A stretch of DNA of 64,000 nucleotides, from assembly GCA_014529385.2 (NCBI GenBank), contig CM043946.1, forward strand, positions 34,678,558 through 34,742,557, read 5' to 3'. Origin of the DNA: Adiantum capillus-veneris (taxonomy: Eukaryota; Streptophyta; Polypodiopsida; Polypodiales; Pteridaceae). The notes under the pieces were generated by a model, which had not been told where the DNA came from, did not search any database, and saw nothing but the letters and a program-made list of their open reading frames with translations. Below are positions 11,104-23,248 of the stretch, one piece after another; position 1 is the stretch's first letter; each line of letters begins with the position of its first letter. Position numbers and translations under genes: made by a program.

Positions 11104-13690
11104 ATGAACCTTAGATCTACTCGTATACTAGCAAATCAAGGCATATTTGGAGAGACCTCTAGTAGAGTATCCACTCAAGAGAGTGTGAATCAAGGCGAGA
11201 ACTTGCAAACTATCTTTGAAGAAGTTTCAGACACTTTTTCAGAATCAACTGAAATGTCTTCCTATTCAACTCGTTCAGAAACGACAGTGCGATATAAGCA
11301 CGTACTCTCTTTTTATAAGACTAATTGCCATGGAGCTCAGGTTTACTTGGATCCTAAAGAAGAGTATGCCATTTGCATTGATGACCATGAGATAGAGCTT
11401 GAAGAGGAAATCAGGGAAAACAGACAAGGAAAAATTGTACATGAATAGAAATGAAACTCAGTATTTACAAGTAAAAACCCTGATGTGATAGACAAATGAG
11501 GATTAGAAGTAAATACCATAATTCCAAATATGGCAGCAAAAGAAGGACCACCAACTTTAGAACTCGAGGGATACGCTCAAGTTGATTTGAAGCCTCTGAA
11601 ATGGCTTAGTACGGATAATCCTACGATCGGAGTCTATTGTTGGGAGGATAGAAACGTCAAAGATCTTCTATGGACTTCTCATGCCAAATCAGGACAGCTA
11701 ACACCCATGAAGATCATTTATATCTTCAAAGTCAAGGACACTGGATCAACAGATCTACCAACCTATCTATTTAGGGATTGTTATAACAATAACTTTGTTA
11801 TGATGACTCCTGAGGAGGTGAGACAGACTAAATACCAAGGGTACTCCATAAGGGATTGGATATTGGGCTAGGGACCAGAAACTATTCCAAGAGATGAACT
11901 TCGTGAGAGATCTTTTGAGAGCAATGTTAAGAAACAAGAAACCACCTCATCACAAAGAAAACCGGGTGACACTAAAGCCAGTCTAGGGCTACATGAGTCA
12001 CTATTTTCAACAGACTGGTTTGAAGGACTCGGATCAGGACCAACTACCTCGAGACCATAATTGAACCAAATAGACATGTCAAACCAATTGATTTCTAGAA
12101 ATGGGTCAGAAAATACAGTGGATCTGGGGGGGTGAAAGCGTGGTTTGGTGGTACAAAAAAAGGACCTATTTTACTTCTACCAATGAAAAAGTGGGGACTG
12201 GTAAATTTTTGTAGTTTAGGTCAAAACTTTTCGGACCTTGCATTTTTAGATTCTCCTTTTGAAGATCTATCCAATGATATATAGTATGATAGGTAGTTTT
12301 TCATGTGACATGTAGAAATTGTAGCTCAAAGATTTGTCAAAGGTGCTGTCAAGGACAGTCCTTTTTGTACCACCAAAGCGTGCTTTTAGCCGGGGATTCA
12401 TATGACCACTTAGCAAGATTTTAGCAAGTGCTAAGAGCAGAACGCATATTTGATTTCCATACTCAATTCAACGGATTTGGAATGACATTAGTAGGAAAAG
12501 CACTGACATGGTTCCAAGACATTCCACCAAGGTCAATCATGGACTTAAAGACATTAGCTCAAGGATTTGTAGCTGCTTGTTCCAAAACGGGGATCAAACA
12601 CAATATACGGTATCTCAAGTCTATAGCTTCAAACGGAAACAAGGTGAGTCTGTTAGGGATTGTGCAACTCCAATGAAAGCAATACATTGAAAGGTGCCTA
12701 AAGCTCGAGATACCTGCAGAGGAAAGACTAGTATCATTGTTTCTAGAGGGACTGCTAAACAAAGAACTTCATGCTATATTGTATAACAAGAAGCATACGA
12801 CCCTAGAAGAGTGTGTATCAGATGCTATTGACTTAGGAGACAGTTGTGATATTTTCAATGAAAAAGATGTCCCTAAGGATAACCAGAGCGAAAAAACAAC
12901 ATCCACCAAACCGCACAAGTGGGAGCGGCTGCTACAACACTACTTTCAGCCATAGAAGACATGCTCAAAACGATGAATGACATGATCAATAACATGCAAA
13001 AAGCACCTATGAGAGTAACAGGGCAAGAGATACCTTAACACGGACATCCAATTAGGCCGCTAAAATGGTGTACCATTGAGGGTAAATGGACCAACCATGA
13101 GACCAATGAATGCTACTACCGACCAAAGTATGATGGGAATGTTCAATATGTGCCTCTGAGGACACAAAGACAACCCATGTATAGATATCAGTGTAATATT
13201 CCTCCAGCTCAAAGACCACTGATGGGTATGGAAAGACCTCAACCTCTTCAACAACTTCCATATCCTGGACATAATGCAGTGCCTGTAAAGTACATGCATT
13301 CAGAGAGAGTCATAAATGAGCAAGAACTAGTGCATGTTACACCCTATGCTGAACCTAGTACATCTACAATAATGGTAGAAGGAGATTGGTATAATCCACA
13401 TCCACCACCAATGGAAGAACGTGTGACTTATACTACACCTGAGCTTGCACCGATGTACTATGTACCTAATCAAGGTGTTATACCTCCTATGGTAAGACCC
13501 ATGATTAAGCCAAGAAATGGAAACTGTCATAATTATGGTGCAGATGATCATTGGAAAAATGAATTCTCATAGCCTGACAAGAACCTTAAGCCACTTGAAT
13601 CTTATTGCATGCAATGTTGCAAAAAGGGAGGATGCTTCCTCGAAGATTGTCCAAAAAATCCTTTAAACAAGGGTAAAACAGTCGTGAACA
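11104..13690 (+). pseudogene. E1 gag
   Basis: Gag packages element RNA. Pieces in order are an N-terminal frame from ATG 11104 (MNLRSTRILANQG, resembling the E2 start MFLRSGKQIINQ) and a second block at 11530-11871. The conserved capsid region is at 12428-12960 (QVLRAERIFDFHTQFNGFG and ALTWFQDI, matching E2's VLRAEQITDFHTQ and ALTWFQ). A Pro-rich segment follows at 13150-13500, then two decayed zinc knuckles: CHNYGADDHWKNE near 13530 has lost Cys residues, and CMQCCKKGGCFLEDC lies near 13610. Stops, at least two frame changes and a MITE insertion (12130-12391) inactivate it. Its 3' end keeps a KSGGSILVESFEP block near 13960-14000 that matches E2's post-gag segment. Confidence 0.8.
12130..12391. 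mobile_element. MITE inserted in E1 gag
   Basis: A 262-bp insertion has terminal inverted repeats of about 33 bp: the left end GGGTGAAAGCGTGG...GGTGGTACAAAAAAAGGAC pairs with the right end GTCCTTTTTGTACCACC...GCTTTTAGCC. It interrupts a gag stretch that E2 keeps continuous (KYSGLGDPYAY in E2; KYSGSG before and GDSYDHLARF after the insertion here). It has no coding capacity. Flanking G runs allow a 3-bp duplication (GGG) but make it ambiguous, so the superfamily is not assigned. Confidence 0.8.
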
Positions 13691-14240
13691 TAGTCCAAAT
13701 GTGACCTAGTAGCTCGTCTGAGAGTGAACCGATTGTTCCAATCAAGGTTATCACCAAATCCCAGGCTAAGAAAAAGAAACATAACTCCTCTTTTGATTAT
13801 GAGAATACAAAAATTTCCTCTCGAAAGACCAAAAGAAGTAGAAGTTAAAGGTATGAAATGAGAAAACAGAAATAAAGGGTTGAAATCCAGGAGAAAGCAA
13901 AGAAACTATTCAAGGAAAAATGGAAAGAAACTGGAAGTGAAATCAAGAAAACCACAATGAAATCTGGAGGATCAATTTTGGTAGAAAGTTTTGAGCCAAT
14001 TAAGACAGCCTTGGAAGCTTACCAAGCGAGACTTAAAAACAGACCAAAATCTAGAAAATAAATAGAAAAACTATCTTTCTCCATACATGGAAGCAGCTAA
14101 GCCTAAATATTATCAAAATTTGGTAAGAATTACTCAACAAATGCTAGAAGAAAAAAAACCAATGCTCGATAGTATGGCAGGGGTCAAGCAGGGTCCCAAG
14201 TAGAAAAGCTCGGTTTTTGCTAGACGCCAGAATTGGATTC
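13691..14240 (+). pseudogene. E1 post-gag remnant
   Basis: A broken continuation of gag. The phrase SGGSILVESFEPIKTALEAYQARLK (written here only as landmarks SGGSILVE and ALEAYQARLK) matches E2's GGSVLVEKV and LLQAYEARLK at 22585-22660. After about 14240 the homology to E2's coding region stops, and the protease-to-integrase block of E2 has no counterpart. Confidence 0.6.
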
Positions 14241-15404
14241 TGACTCAACAGACAACTTATAGACTGGTGCACAATATATATGGTTGGTTTTGTAAAATAA
14301 TCAAGGCAATCTCTCAAAAGCAAAAAATAGCTTGAAGGCTACAAAGCGTCAAATTTAACATACGAAGTCCAACTGACTCCAAATGAGCCAAAATTGAATG
14401 GATAGCTTCAGGACTATGTAGGGACAAGTCCATAGCTTCAAAAGTGACTAACCAACTCCACAGGCCATGTAGTCACAAACATCGGTGAATTCAGAGTCGA
14501 CAAAGAAAGAAGTGATGTCGACACGACAAAACTTTACCAAATTCAATTTAGGACTTGTTTTAAGTTTATTGAATATGTTTATGTCAAAATTTGTCAAGTT
14601 TAGCAAAAAGAGTTACTGCTGCAAATAATCGTGATAATTTACTTTTGTAACTTTTTGGCTTGAAAATGATACCTTCACTTCACCTATCATTTGTACACAC
14701 CTATTACATGTCACATTTCAAGTATGAGCCAAAATGATCAATGATAACTTTGAAAATTATCAAAAAATGCAAAGAAGTCCTTCCAATCCAAATTTTGTGT
14801 TCTTCTGTCACATTTTTTTATCCAAATCACCTCATATCTCATACACAGAGTCTACATCATTCCTAGAACCAAGTTGCACCAAAAAATGTTCATTTTGATG
14901 AAAAGGTTAATAATCGTAATTATTTACTTTCTTGCCAAAATGGGGGAAAATTGCAACTTTGACCTAATGGGACCAAAGCATATGATGTCCCAAGCCCACA
15001 GACCAAGTTAGAGAAAATTTGGATCTTAAAATATCAAAAAACCTTTATATCTACTGTTTCAAAGATCGAAAGCCTAAATCTAGCACCATTTCCACCCTGT
15101 GCACTCAAATGAGCCTGCACGTCACTCAAAGCACCCAAATAATATATATTTCAAGCGTATGATGGCAAAAATGCAAAAAGTTGGAAAAAAGCTCCAGCTG
15201 TAAACAATCGTGATAATTTACTTTTGTTGCAAATTTTTGCTTGGACTTTATGAATTTGACATTTACATGTTTTTATGCATCTATGCATGTTCCAAATTTG
15301 ATTTGAAGCAAATTGGACTCAATTTTGAGTCCAAATTATCAACAGTTCAAACTGAAGGACATTTTAGAGCGGAAATTACAAATATTTTATAACCTTGATA
15401 CTGT
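14241..15404 (+). other. E1 non-coding region between gag and ORF3, motif array 2
   Basis: It holds three copies of the E1 palindrome motif at 14621-14642, 14906-14926 and 15200-15221 (cores AATCGTGAT, AATCGTAAT and AATCGTGAT with TAAA/TTTAC arms), each about 290 bp apart. This is the position of E2's second array (29938-31080), which lies after pol. So pol was lost from E1 while the array and ORF3 were kept. No coding signal. Confidence 0.75.
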
Positions 15405-17129
15405 AGTCACTTAACAGGAGCAATGCAAGCTGCATTGCTAAAGAAAAGTTGCAAGAGCTGCCACCTTACCAACTGGACCCGAGTTCAGTAAAGATAGCCA
15501 AAGCAACATATCTGTCAAGAGAACAGCTTGAAGAGAACAATACCATAATTTTCATAGGCTGGTTCAAGAGTGAAGAAGGACACCAAGTAGCGCTGCAATT
15601 GCTATAGAAAGAGATTTATGATGTCATCGCAAACCCAGACACAAAGGAGGCCAACAGAAGGCCTCAGGGCTGTGCCTCAACGAATTCTACAACCAGGAAC
15701 CGTGCAGAGTAGATTACTAGAAAGACTATGAGTTATTGTCTTCTATCAAAGAGGATGGATCAGCCCAGGTTACTAACCAATAAGGGTAGAAAGTCAAAGT
15801 GGTGATCACAAAGGAATTCGTGGCCTAGGCACTGAAGTTGTTGATGGAAGGGATGATATGAGGGCCCGCGAGACAGGAAGACAGCAGGCACCTTCACCAA
15901 GGACGCTGCTGCGGAAACCTTTGCCGGCCTCATCCAAAAGCAAGTGGAAGAATCAACACAGTTGTATCATCAGCACTTTCATTTTCTAGCAAAGAGACCA
16001 CCAAGGTACACCACACCAAATCATGCAGTTGCGACTAGATTCACCCAAGTGTTGAAGTCCACAATTAGGTAGCCGATTGACCATGCTCAGTATGTACTGA
16101 CAACACTAAAGGGCACCAAGAAAGAGGGTAAGATCACGTATCTGGGTGCACCTGAAGTATTGACAAGAATAGCATACCATGCTATTGACATGGCAGACAA
16201 TTTGCCACATGTTGCCCTAGATCAAAACACATGGATTGTGTTTGCATAGACATCTCCAAGAACCACGCGCTCATCAAAGAGAGTTTACAAATCTAATGAA
16301 GAATCTGTTGAAAGCTCCCATAAAGCTCATAGCAGTGAGAGCTTAGACAATGAAGAAAGGAGGGGCAGAATAGAAGAGATGAAGAAGAAAGTAGTGCCTA
16401 CACATCAATAAGAACCTCAACAAAAGAAGGTGAGGTTTCAACGAGAAAAACAAACTCACAAAAGAAGCCGCCAAGCTGCAGGTGAGGACCCGACAAGGTG
16501 GGCTCCAAGAGATATAAGAGGAGCCCGAACCAAGAATCCTGCTAGGAGAGAACCAAAAGATCTGAAGGATTCTTTTGAATGCATGTACGCAAAAGCATAA
16601 GTCTTATAGCTAAAAGAAGCTCAAGAAGCTGAAAGAAAAGAAAAGCAAGATGCACCACAGCAGCAGAGACAAGCTGAAGTGGCCCAACAAAATGAAGCCC
16701 AGCACGAATAGGGTGAGATGTCTCCCAGACCATCATCACCATATACGGAACAAGAAGACCAACCAACTCCAAGCCCTCCACCTTCACCAACCATTAGATC
16801 CACTGAGGGCGAGGAAGCCAAAGAAAAAGAGCCTGAACCAGAGGAGGTAGCAAATTTTGAGCAACCAAGGACAACTGAACAAAGAGAGGCCACACCTTCT
16901 ACCACCACCCAACAGGAAACAGCCGAGGCATCCACAAAGCCTCAAGAAGACAAAGCAGTCGAGGCAACCACACAGCCTCAAGGAGAGGTAGAAACCTCAC
17001 CACAACCATAAGCCACCGTAGCCCCACCCATGAAGCCACACACAAAGACTGTTGAAACATCTAGGCAACCTCCAGACCATGAATCATAGGAGAGGAATGA
17101 TGAAGTCAGCCTGCAAGTTAATGAGTATG
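15405..17129 (+). pseudogene. E1 ORF3, N-terminal part
   Basis: A product of unknown function, homologous to E2 ORF3 (31280-34318). The N-terminal block around 15690-15840 (YELLSSIKEDGSA, then KVKVVITKEFVA) aligns with E2's HELMSSIQYDG and KVKVKITKEIINEAL. Next come a Ser/Glu-rich segment (16270-16360), a Lys/Arg/Gln-rich coiled-coil-like stretch (16370-16710), then a Pro/Glu/Thr-rich segment (16718-17011). Several in-frame stops are present. At 17125-17129 it is cut by E2, and reading continues in frame at 35348. No signal peptide or membrane segment is seen, so it does not look envelope-like. Confidence 0.7.
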
Positions 17130-18053
17130 TGTTTGGCGGACGAAACGACGAAGCTACGGTTTCCAAAGAAAGAGTCACATTTTTCGGGGAATTTACATTT
17201 TTGCGCAAATCTCATCCTTTGTAAAAGAGCGTCTTTGAGCTGAGAACTTGTAAAAGAATTTATGGTTATTTTTATGGGATCAATTGTATAGTAGAGAGCC
17301 AGTTAGAAGTTTAGGAGCTTTTGGCCGGACAAGCCATTTGTAAAGACCTAAAATATAAAGGTCAATTTTGTAATTTTGAAGATCATCTTTTTTATGAGAA
17401 ACTGAGAAGACAGCGTACGTTTGAGAGCTTCTTCTTGCTCCAACTTGTAATCTTCGTTACTGTGGCTACGGTAATCCGAATTCAATTTCGTTTATTGCAT
17501 TGTGTTCGTCTTACTTTGCTCTTCCATTCAAGTGTTACCATTCAAGATTCGGTGTAAGTGTTCAATTACGAGTTTGTGGCCTTAAATTGCTGTTTTGAGT
17601 GTTTATATGCGTATTTTATGTTGTTTTGACCCTAGGAGACGCTTCAGGAACCCTAAAACGACCCTTCAAAATCATATGTTCGTTGTTTTTGCTGACTTTG
17701 GGATGAACGATCGTGATCTTTGTACCTCTCCAGAATGCTATGATAGTGATAGGATATGCTCCTAATAGTCCCCTGTAGCTCCCCTTCAAGTTTCATGCGA
17801 TTCCGACATGATTTGCATGGTAAACGGACGTGACGACTATAGAATTGTGTAGAAGGACATAGGCAGATTGCTTGACTATAGTGTGTATGATTTACTTGTA
17901 GAGATAGCAGTTGCATCTCATCAAGTTCACTTCATTAGGATTGACACCCTAGTGAGTTTCCATGCCTCATCCTGGTCGCTTCCCTTGTATTGATATTTTA
18001 TGTTGATGCATGAGAGCTATGCTATGGACGTCCGTCGCGGCGACCCGCAAACA
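17130..18053 (+). repeat. E2 5' LTR
   Basis: 924 bp from TGTTTGGCGG to CGCAAACA. It matches 34415-35347 nearly throughout. The 3' copy has extra tandem copies of a CATTTTCCAAAGAAAGAGT unit near its start (34441-34505). TATA-like AAATATAAAG lies at about 17350. One copy of the E2 motif lies at 17705-17726 (AACGATCGTGATCTTTGTACC). Confidence 0.9.
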
Positions 18054-18054
18054 T

Positions 18055-18072
18055 TGGCGCCGTTGCCGGGGA
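18055..18072 (+). promoter_or_regulatory. E2 primer-binding site
   Basis: TGGCGCCGTTGCCGGGGA, 1 bp after the LTR end. This is the classic plant Ty3/gypsy primer site complementary to a tRNA 3' end. Confidence 0.92.
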
Positions 18073-19577
18073 ATGCACCTTAGGTGATGACTAGCCGAGT
18101 GCGTAGTTAGCTTCCTTAAAAGAAGATCAATCCACAAATCCATTTTACACCTCAGTTAGGCTGCTAGACAGGGGTTTAGATCTTAGTGGAGTCTAGAGTC
18201 AGTGGACCAGCTAGATCCTCTCTTAGGAGATTTAGGGAGCTATGAGTGAGAGTGTTCAAAGTATTTTTTCTCTGCAATTTCTCTGATTCGATTGAGTACT
18301 GAAATCTCACCCGAAATCCGTCTTGTCTGCTTTGTTTGATTCATTTCTTTATGTTCTTTCATTTATGTACTTAGGAGTAGGATAAGTAAATCACATTCCA
18401 GTCAGATTTGGGGCTAAAGTTAGAGTCGAGAAGCCAAAAAACCATAACTTTGGCAAAAAAGGCCATAAGACTCTGAAATTTATAAAATCTGACCAAACAG
18501 AGTTGATATTGATTCAAATCACAAAGTGGTAGCACAAAACACTGGCAAACACTTGTCAGAGGGAGCAGACAAAATTTCATCAGATTTGGCCCAGGTACTA
18601 CGATCGCGATTGGTGTACCTCTCTGCTAGAATTTGACAAGATTTGTTGTGTGCCTTCCTAATAGGGTTCTAAACAAGTTTGTCTAAAGAAACCACACCTA
18701 AAAACATCAAAAATCAAGGAAATCAGGCCACTTGAGTAAAACTAGCCTGACAGACCCAAAAAGTGCAAAATCTTGGCTTTTGGTGATCCAAATGCAAAAA
18801 GACTTGGGGGATAGCCTTAAAACATCAGTGTCTACAAGCATGCCAAATTTGGTCTAATTTGGGCTCAGAAGTACGATCACGATCGGTGTACCTAAGTGCC
18901 ATATTTTGACCATATTTCATCTGTGAGATCCTCAGGTGTATACAACATAAAAGTCTAAAGGACCTAGAGCCAGAAACCTCACAGATCCAAGTCAAAAATT
19001 GTTAAACTGGCATGGAAATTGACTTTCAATAGACCAAAACACATCAAAACTGGGAAGAAACCATACAGAGGGATAGCCTATGCACAGGACAACCCCAGAT
19101 AGCTTTCAAATCCCAAAACAAACACCAAAATCAAGTCAAACTGACAGATTCAGGAAAACAGACACTTCCAACCAAGAACTGGTAAAAGCTTGACTTTTAG
19201 GAGTCTGAATACAAAAGTATCAGGTGGGTAGCCTTAAAATAGCCGAGTGAACAAGCTGGTGAAGTTTCATCAAATATGGGCACTATACTACGATCGCGAT
19301 CGGTGTACCTCTGGCCCAGATCTGATTCATTTTTTACCTGTTCATAGACCTAGACTATTTAAGACATCAGGAGTTGTCAAAACCCAAACTGGACATACTG
19401 CCAATAATGTGCAAGCAAAATTGTGTTGAAGTCATTGTGAAGTTGTTGAATCTGCTGACAGTTGGAATGATATAGTGATCTCATAGCCATCAAGTGTATT
19501 CATTTGCAGAGACCGATCAAGTAACAATCCATGCAGTCGTGTGAGTTGGAAGATCACTCCATTTCCAGGTAAGAGGT
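18073..19577 (+). other. E2 untranslated leader with motif array 1
   Basis: It is 1.5 kb with no coding signal. Motif copies lie at 18594-18619, 18871-18892 and 19285-19309. Each has GTAC arms, a GATCGCGATCG-type core and GTGTACCT at the right end. Flanking text repeats loosely (CATCAGATTTGGSCC before; CTCTGGCCCAGATTTGA-like after), so the unit is about 80 bp with the palindrome at its centre. Confidence 0.8.
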
Positions 19578-22433
19578 TTGGATTCAGTTGGAAATTCCGC
19601 TTTCTTCATGTTTTTGAGATCGGGAAAACAAATCATCAACCAACACCGAAATTTAGCGGATCAAGCAAGTGTTTTATTAACGGAGGAGAGTGTAAACCAA
19701 AGTGTAGTACGACCGTTAGAGCCGATCCCAGAAGAAAGTATTTCCAATACTTCTTCAGAGAGATCTTACAAGTGTTTCACGGAACACTTGGGACATTTAA
19801 ACCTAAACAAAAGAGAAAACATGGCAGCAAGACCATCAGACCCTTCGGCCACAATGAAGCTATTGTTCATCAAGTATCAGTATGACAACAAGCAAGGTGC
19901 CAAGATCTACACAGATGGTATGGACCGCTACCGTGTGAAAATAGAAGATAGACCAAGTGAGTTCAAGGACTTAGTGCCTGTGAGCTATAGCAGAGATAGG
20001 TACCTAGATGAGGAAGGTATCATGTACATGGTAGTCCTGAATCCTAACATTGTGGACAAGTGGGAATTAATGGGCATGAAAGCCAAAGTAGATGAGGAAC
20101 CTGCGGAGAAAGCACCAACAATGAGCTTCCCTAATGCGAGGTTAAGATGAGAAAATGAAACTTTGAGAGTCAACACAGACAACGTCTACGTGGGGTTATA
20201 CAAATATAATAATGGAGAAGAAGATCTCTATTATAGATGCGAAGAACCCTACGTCGATGAGTTGACGGAGCGGAAAAGACTTTATGTCTTCACCTACACA
20301 GAGGGATCTGAAAGGAAAATCGCCGCAGACGACAAATATGGAAGATGATACACAGCAATGGATAAAAAGGAGTTGGAAGGATATACATACTTTGGTGGAC
20401 CGCTCCATCATTATTATGTCACTCCAAGCCCATTGAGACCAGCACCTACAACTGTCATGCCAGACCCGATGGCAATAGGTGGAGAGAGGACTCATGTAGC
20501 GGATTCTTTCAGTTGAGCTCATTATTCTGTGCCAAGCCCCATGGGAACATTACATTCCAGAGAATCAATGACAACGCATCGAGGTAGTGCGGTTCCTATC
20601 TCTATACATACCACAGTAGGTCCGACATTTGCAGCAGCACCATGATGTTTGCCTCCTAGTAGTAGATTTGTGGCAGGGGAGCCAACGAGAGCAACCCACG
20701 ACACCCATGATGTACGAGAACGATTAAGTCGATACACGGGAGCATTGATATTGGTCGCAGACAATAGACGGATGAGGCCATCCCAGGTAGCGAAGTGCAT
20801 GCCAAAGAAATATAGCGGATTAGGGGATCCATACGCCTATGTGTCGCTCTTCAAGCAAGTCTTAAGAGCAGAGCAGATCACTGATTTTCATACTCAATAT
20901 GAGGGATTCGGGCTGACCTTGGAAGGGACGGCCTTAACATGGTTTCAACCTTTGAACCCTGAAACTTGTCCGAATATTGAACATGTATTATGGGAGTTCG
21001 CGGAAGAATTCTCAAAACGGGATATAAAGCATAATACTGTATCACAGATATATGCTTTTAAACAAAAGGAGAATGAAAAAGTGAAGGAAGCATCCTTGAG
21101 ATTCAAGAAATACATCAAGAGATGCCCAGTGAGAGAATTGCCGCAGGATGAGAGATAGTCTATGCTATTCATTGAAGAACTTAGAAATGAAACCTTAAAA
21201 AAGGACCTTCACTTGAAAGCTTGTAGCTTATTTGAACAGGTTACAAGGGAAGCGTTATATCTTGCTGATAACTGCAAAGCATATGGGGAAGTGTCAAAGG
21301 ATACTGATTTAGTAACCAGTGGCTCTTCATCTATTAAGAGTGAACCCTCTACCAAGAAAGAGGCTCAGGATCCTTTGATGCCTACAACTGACCAAATGAT
21401 AGAGGAAGTAATGAAGAGAATGCAGCAACATATGAGATCAAATCCGGGGATGAAACAGTCTCAGATGAGGAAATGTGACATATGTGGGGGAGATCACCCG
21501 ACGCCGTGGTGCACACAACAGCCAAAAGCACCAGTTGCGAATGGTTGAGTGCTGAAATGGTGCACCATAGAGAAAAAATGGACAAACCATGGCATGGATG
21601 AGTGTTTTTAAAACAAAAACTATGTGAGAGAAAGGCCGTATGGACCTCCAATAGGACCACCCCAGCCACCTCCTCCAAGATATCAAGTTGAGCCAAATGT
21701 GAATATGGTAGCACGAGCAGACAGACCTCAACCTGTGTTGGGTCAACAACCTCCATTACCACAAGAAAATAGGGCCATGATTAGGTATGCTCAACCTTAC
21801 AAAGCATCACTAGGAACAAATAGTACGCCTCAAATTTCTTATTATGAGGAACCGAACAAGCCTTATGTAATTGAACCTGAACCATAGATGTACGTAGATG
21901 AAGTCTATCAACCGTGGGGAAATAACGAGGGTATGGCACCACCAAAGTATGTAGCACAACCTTCGAAGGATCAATATTTGGTGGACGAAAGAACGCTAAT
22001 GTTCATTGCGGACCAGAACTACAAACCGAGAGGATATCCTAATAGGGCGGGACAACCTATGGGACCACCTCGAAATCAACCACCAATTGGACCGTGCTAT
22101 AGCTGTGGAAGTACTGATCATTGGGAGCGTAATTGTCCTTTCAAAGGAAAAAGAGTGAAATTTTTTGGGTTTTGTGACGGATGTGGTGTGAATCACATAC
22201 TGCCAGATTGCCCAAAGAATCCGGACAACAAGGGAAAAGCAACTATAATTATTGTGGGGGTGTTACCAAGTGCAAGCAGTGGATCAAAAACCGAACCCAT
22301 GATCCAAATCAATGCGTTAACCAAAGCCCAAGCCAAGGACTTAGAGAGAAACAAGCCATTGGAAGAAAAGGTCGAGTTGCCAATACCCACAGAAAACGAG
22401 AGTTTATCTGTGAGAACCCAACGGAAATCTTGA
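19578..22433 (+). pseudogene. E2 gag
   Basis: One reading frame runs from ATG 19578 (or 19608, at FLRSGKQ) to 22433 with no frameshift but with about eight internal stops (20148, 20346, 20514, 20643, 21156, 21546, about 21609 and 21885). The capsid-type region at about 20848-21130 has LRAEQITDFHTQYEGFG and ALTWFQPL. Three zinc knuckles follow: CDICGGDHPTPWC (21474-21512), CYSCGSTDHWERNC (22095-22136) and CDGCGVNHILPDC (22173-22211). Pro-rich linkers separate them. Gag assembles the particle and binds RNA through the knuckles. Three knuckles, two of them with a shortened C-x2-C-x3-H-x4-C spacing, are unusual. The stops preclude a full product. Confidence 0.85.
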
Positions 22434-22484
22434 AAGGCAAAACGAGACAGAATAAAAACAAGAAGGATAAAAACCCAAATCGCC

Positions 22485-23138
22485 ATGCAAAATGAGTTAC
22501 ATGAAACAAAAGAGCAACTGAAACAAGAGAGAGATAGTAAAACTGTTGAGGACAACAACAAGCCGAGGAAAGCATCCTCAGGGGGATCAGTCTTGGTCGA
22601 GAAAGTACTAGAGCCTTTAGATGCTCTATTACAAGCGTATGAAGCGAGGCTAAAAACAAACCAAACCCTAGAACAGAGATGGTTGACTTATCCTCAACCA
22701 GAAGTGGAAACGAAGTGTTTGGAAATGCGTAAACACCTCACTGAAACAACACAAGAATTGATGGAACCTAATGCGATTAGAGCCCCAGAGCAAGAAGTGC
22801 TGATTCACAAAGAGCGAGACAAACTGAAGGCCGATGAATCAGAACATGTAAATGAACCCAGGCCTAAAACGATAGTGTCATTGGATCACCAAGTGGTGCC
22901 GAACACCACTAATGATGCTAAGTCAATGACTATAATGCCAATTCCAGAAGTGGAAGAACCATGGCCACAACACTTATGGGAAGCCATCAAAAATAGAAAG
23001 AACGGAAGCGCGATGTTACAGTCTGCACCGATTATTGAGGTTAATATGGACAATGAATTTTATCCAGGAGATATACAATTGTTGTATGGAGATGCAAGAA
23101 CGGAGGTTTCGATGGAAAGTAGAGAGCTCAATCCCTGA
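22485..23138 (+). pseudogene. E2 post-gag coiled-coil segment
   Basis: A 217-codon frame, in register with gag, rich in Glu, Lys and Gln (ELHETKEQLKQERDSKT). It contains the block GGSVLVEKV...LLQAYEARLK, which E1 also retains. It has a heptad-like acidic/basic character and no catalytic motif. It lies between gag and the protease, where many gypsy elements have only a short linker. It is probably a gag C-terminal extension or spacer cut out by the protease. Confidence 0.6.
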
Positions 23139-23248
23139 AAACCTTGACTTCATTTACAGGTGAACACGAGGCAAAATCGGAGATAAGATTGGTTCCATCT
23201 CAGATGCGAGCTATTCCACAAATGATTGACTAAAAAAGTCTTCAAGAG

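Noticed and set aside
19578-22433. RNA editing or recoding of the many in-frame stops in E2 gag
   Set aside because: U-to-C editing of this kind is known in plant organelles, not for nuclear transposons; C-to-T decay is simpler. Kept only as a check in the findings.
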